Origin: Robertmurraya dakarensis
Lineage (GTDB): Bacteria > Bacillota > Bacilli > Bacillales > Cytobacillaceae
Direction of reading: 5' to 3'
Length of the DNA stretch: 64,000 nucleotides
Assembly (NCBI RefSeq): GCF_900156875.1
Contig: NZ_LT707406.1
Location: 16,537-80,536, forward strand
A program made the position numbers and the translations under genes. The notes below the pieces were generated by a model. That model ran no database searches. It was not told where the DNA came from and worked only from the letters and a program-made list of their open reading frames with translations. The first letter of the stretch is position 1, and every line of letters begins with the position of its first letter. Positions 62,829 to 64,000 of this stretch are shown in pieces.

Positions 62829-64000
62829 ATGGATCGGCCAATAATCATGAAGCAGGATGAACTAGAAAGCATTGATTTGAAAAACTGGGTGACTAAATCA
62901 AATGAACTTATTGAGAGTACCTATAAACTAACCCTCCAGGAACAAAGGATTCTTTTAGTATTGGCTTCGAAAGTACAAGTGCATGATGACATCCTGAAAT
63001 CTTATCGCTTTCGAGCAAAGGACTTTATCGAAATCATTGGAAATAAAACAGGAACGGGTTTTTATTCTTATCTAAAAGAAACCGTACTAGGCCTTCAAAA
63101 AAAGGTATTAACCATTCGAAAAGATGGCAAAGAAAGAAATTTAAACTGGGTAATCACCTCAGAGTATGAAGATAAAGAAGGATATATTATTTTGCAATTT
63201 CATCCCTCTTTGAAAGATTTCTTTTTAGAATTAAAGGAAAAATTCACAAGCTACCAGCTAGAGAATGTCGTCCGCCTAAACTCCGTCTATTCTATTCGCT
63301 TTTATGAGCTGTTGAAACAGTACGAGAAGCTGAAAAAAAGAAAATTTTCAATTCAGGATTTAAAATCTATTCTAGGAATTGAACAGACCAAATATAAACA
63401 ATATGGCCACTTTAAAGACAAGGTGATTAAAGTAGCTCAAAATGAAATATCTGAAAAAACCGATATTAGTTTTTCATTCGAGGAGATCAAAAAAGGGCGA
63501 AAAGTGGTTGAAATACTATTTCACATAGAAAACAAGCATAAACCTGTAGATGCTGTTTTATTAGATCAGGGCAAGGGCGATATAGATTCACCAGAAAAGG
63601 AACTTCGATATCGCCTGAAACAGTTGGAAGTGCACCAGGATAAGATCAATTACCTCCTTCAAAATGTAGATGTTAAGCAAATTGAGAGAAATGTAGCTTA
63701 TTGCGAGCAAAGAACAAACACGGTCACTTCGATTGGTGGGTTTACATACAAAGCAATCACTTTAGATTACGCGCTATCTCAGTCTACTGCAGCAACAAAT
63801 AATCAAGGTGCAGGACTAGACGAAAATGAAGATCTATTATTCTATTTGTCATCCTATTGGAGAAAATCAAAAGAAAAACCGCCATTTTGGTTTGTAGATG
63901 AGGAATCGATTAATGAGATTCAAAAGCTCAGGAAGTTAGATCCAGAGCAGGCAAAACAAAGATATGAGAGGATCAAAAGTGAATTATATAAAGCCCTTGA
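62829..64000 (+). CDS. Rep_3-family replication initiator (RepB), partial
   Basis: This frame is open from ATG 62829 (62826 also possible; GGAGAGGG upstream) to the window end, over 390 residues. The N-terminal winged helix shows KSNELIESTYKLTLQEQRIL, then FIEIIGNKTGTGFYSYLKET. The second winged helix shows YQLENVVRLNSVYSIRFYEL, FSIQDLKSILGIE and QYGHFKDKVIKVAQNEISEK. These are Rep_3 family hallmarks of iteron-controlled theta plasmids. The C-terminus is cut by the window edge. Confidence 0.93.
   Translation, partial: MDRPIIMKQDELESIDLKNWVTKSNELIESTYKLTLQEQRILLVLASKVQVHDDILKSYRFRAKDFIEIIGNKTGTGFYSYLKETVLGLQKKVLTIRKDGKERNLNWVITSEYEDKEGYIILQFHPSLKDFFLELKEKFTSYQLENVVRLNSVYSIRFYELLKQYEKLKKRKFSIQDLKSILGIEQTKYKQYGHFKDKVIKVAQNEISEKTDISFSFEEIKKGRKVVEILFHIENKHKPVDAVLLDQGKGDIDSPEKELRYRLKQLEVHQDKINYLLQNVDVKQIERNVAYCEQRTNTVTSIGGFTYKAITLDYALSQSTAATNNQGAGLDENEDLLFYLSSYWRKSKEKPPFWFVDEESINEIQKLRKLDPEQAKQRYERIKSELYKAL

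Overview
The window reads as a large mobile replicon, most likely a plasmid, of a spore-forming Bacillaceae bacterium. The DNA is AT-rich with strong Bacillus-type ribosome binding sites and CcpA-like cre sites. It carries a ComK homologue, a probable endospore-appendage protein, the DUF1659/DUF2922/YvrJ small-protein set and paiAB. The plasmid assignment rests on an iteron array (62360-62716) followed by a Rep_3-type initiator that runs off the right edge, and a ParA plus ribbon-helix-helix partition pair at 43.4-44.7 kb. Species cannot be fixed from the sequence alone.

Layout. 0.2-11.4 kb: a likely defence island, with an unrecognised two-gene module (one cytosolic, one membrane protein), a YgjP-like metallopeptidase, an AbrB-type regulator, a DUF3800 protein, a complete type I restriction-modification operon (hsdM-hsdS-hsdR) and a uracil-DNA-glycosylase-family protein. 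11.5-11.95 kb: a highly structured repeat (A-B element). 12.0-36.7 kb: a carboxylic-acid/acyl-CoA catabolic island with two acyl-CoA ligases, three acyl-CoA dehydrogenases (two adjacent ones look like an alpha/beta pair), two crotonase-family hydratases, a thioesterase, a CaiB-type CoA transferase, one complete TRAP transporter, one orphan TRAP binding protein, and LysR and IclR regulators. A complete Tn3-family transposon (23254-30325; 53-bp inverted repeats, 5-bp target duplication AACTT) has inserted into this island. It carries a yczE-like gene, a marR gene with two palindromic operators, paiA and paiB.

36.8-43 kb: a decaying zone of pseudogenes, hairpins, the second A-B element, solo B elements, a two-copy RNA-like repeat C with covarying stems, and small orphan genes. 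43.3-48.4 kb: partition genes with centromere-like repeats, a comK homologue, a DUF1659-DUF2922-yvrJ-amidase cassette and a small tyrosine recombinase. 49.2-57.7 kb: a CdaR-regulated cassette with a FAD oxidoreductase, SDR, NhaC-type antiporter, 5-oxoprolinase PxpABC and class II aldolase. It lies between two copies of the recombinase 3' end, each followed by a related small ORF and terminator. 58-62.2 kb: a decayed ORF, a secreted CocE-type hydrolase and a Fic protein with an odd start codon. 62.3-64 kb: origin iterons and the rep gene.

The most notable items are the A-B-terminator structured element, the covarying repeat C RNA, the duplicated recombinase ends bracketing the oxoprolinase cassette, the par repeats that also lie inside the parB-like coding sequence, and the plasmid-borne ComK and appendage-type proteins.
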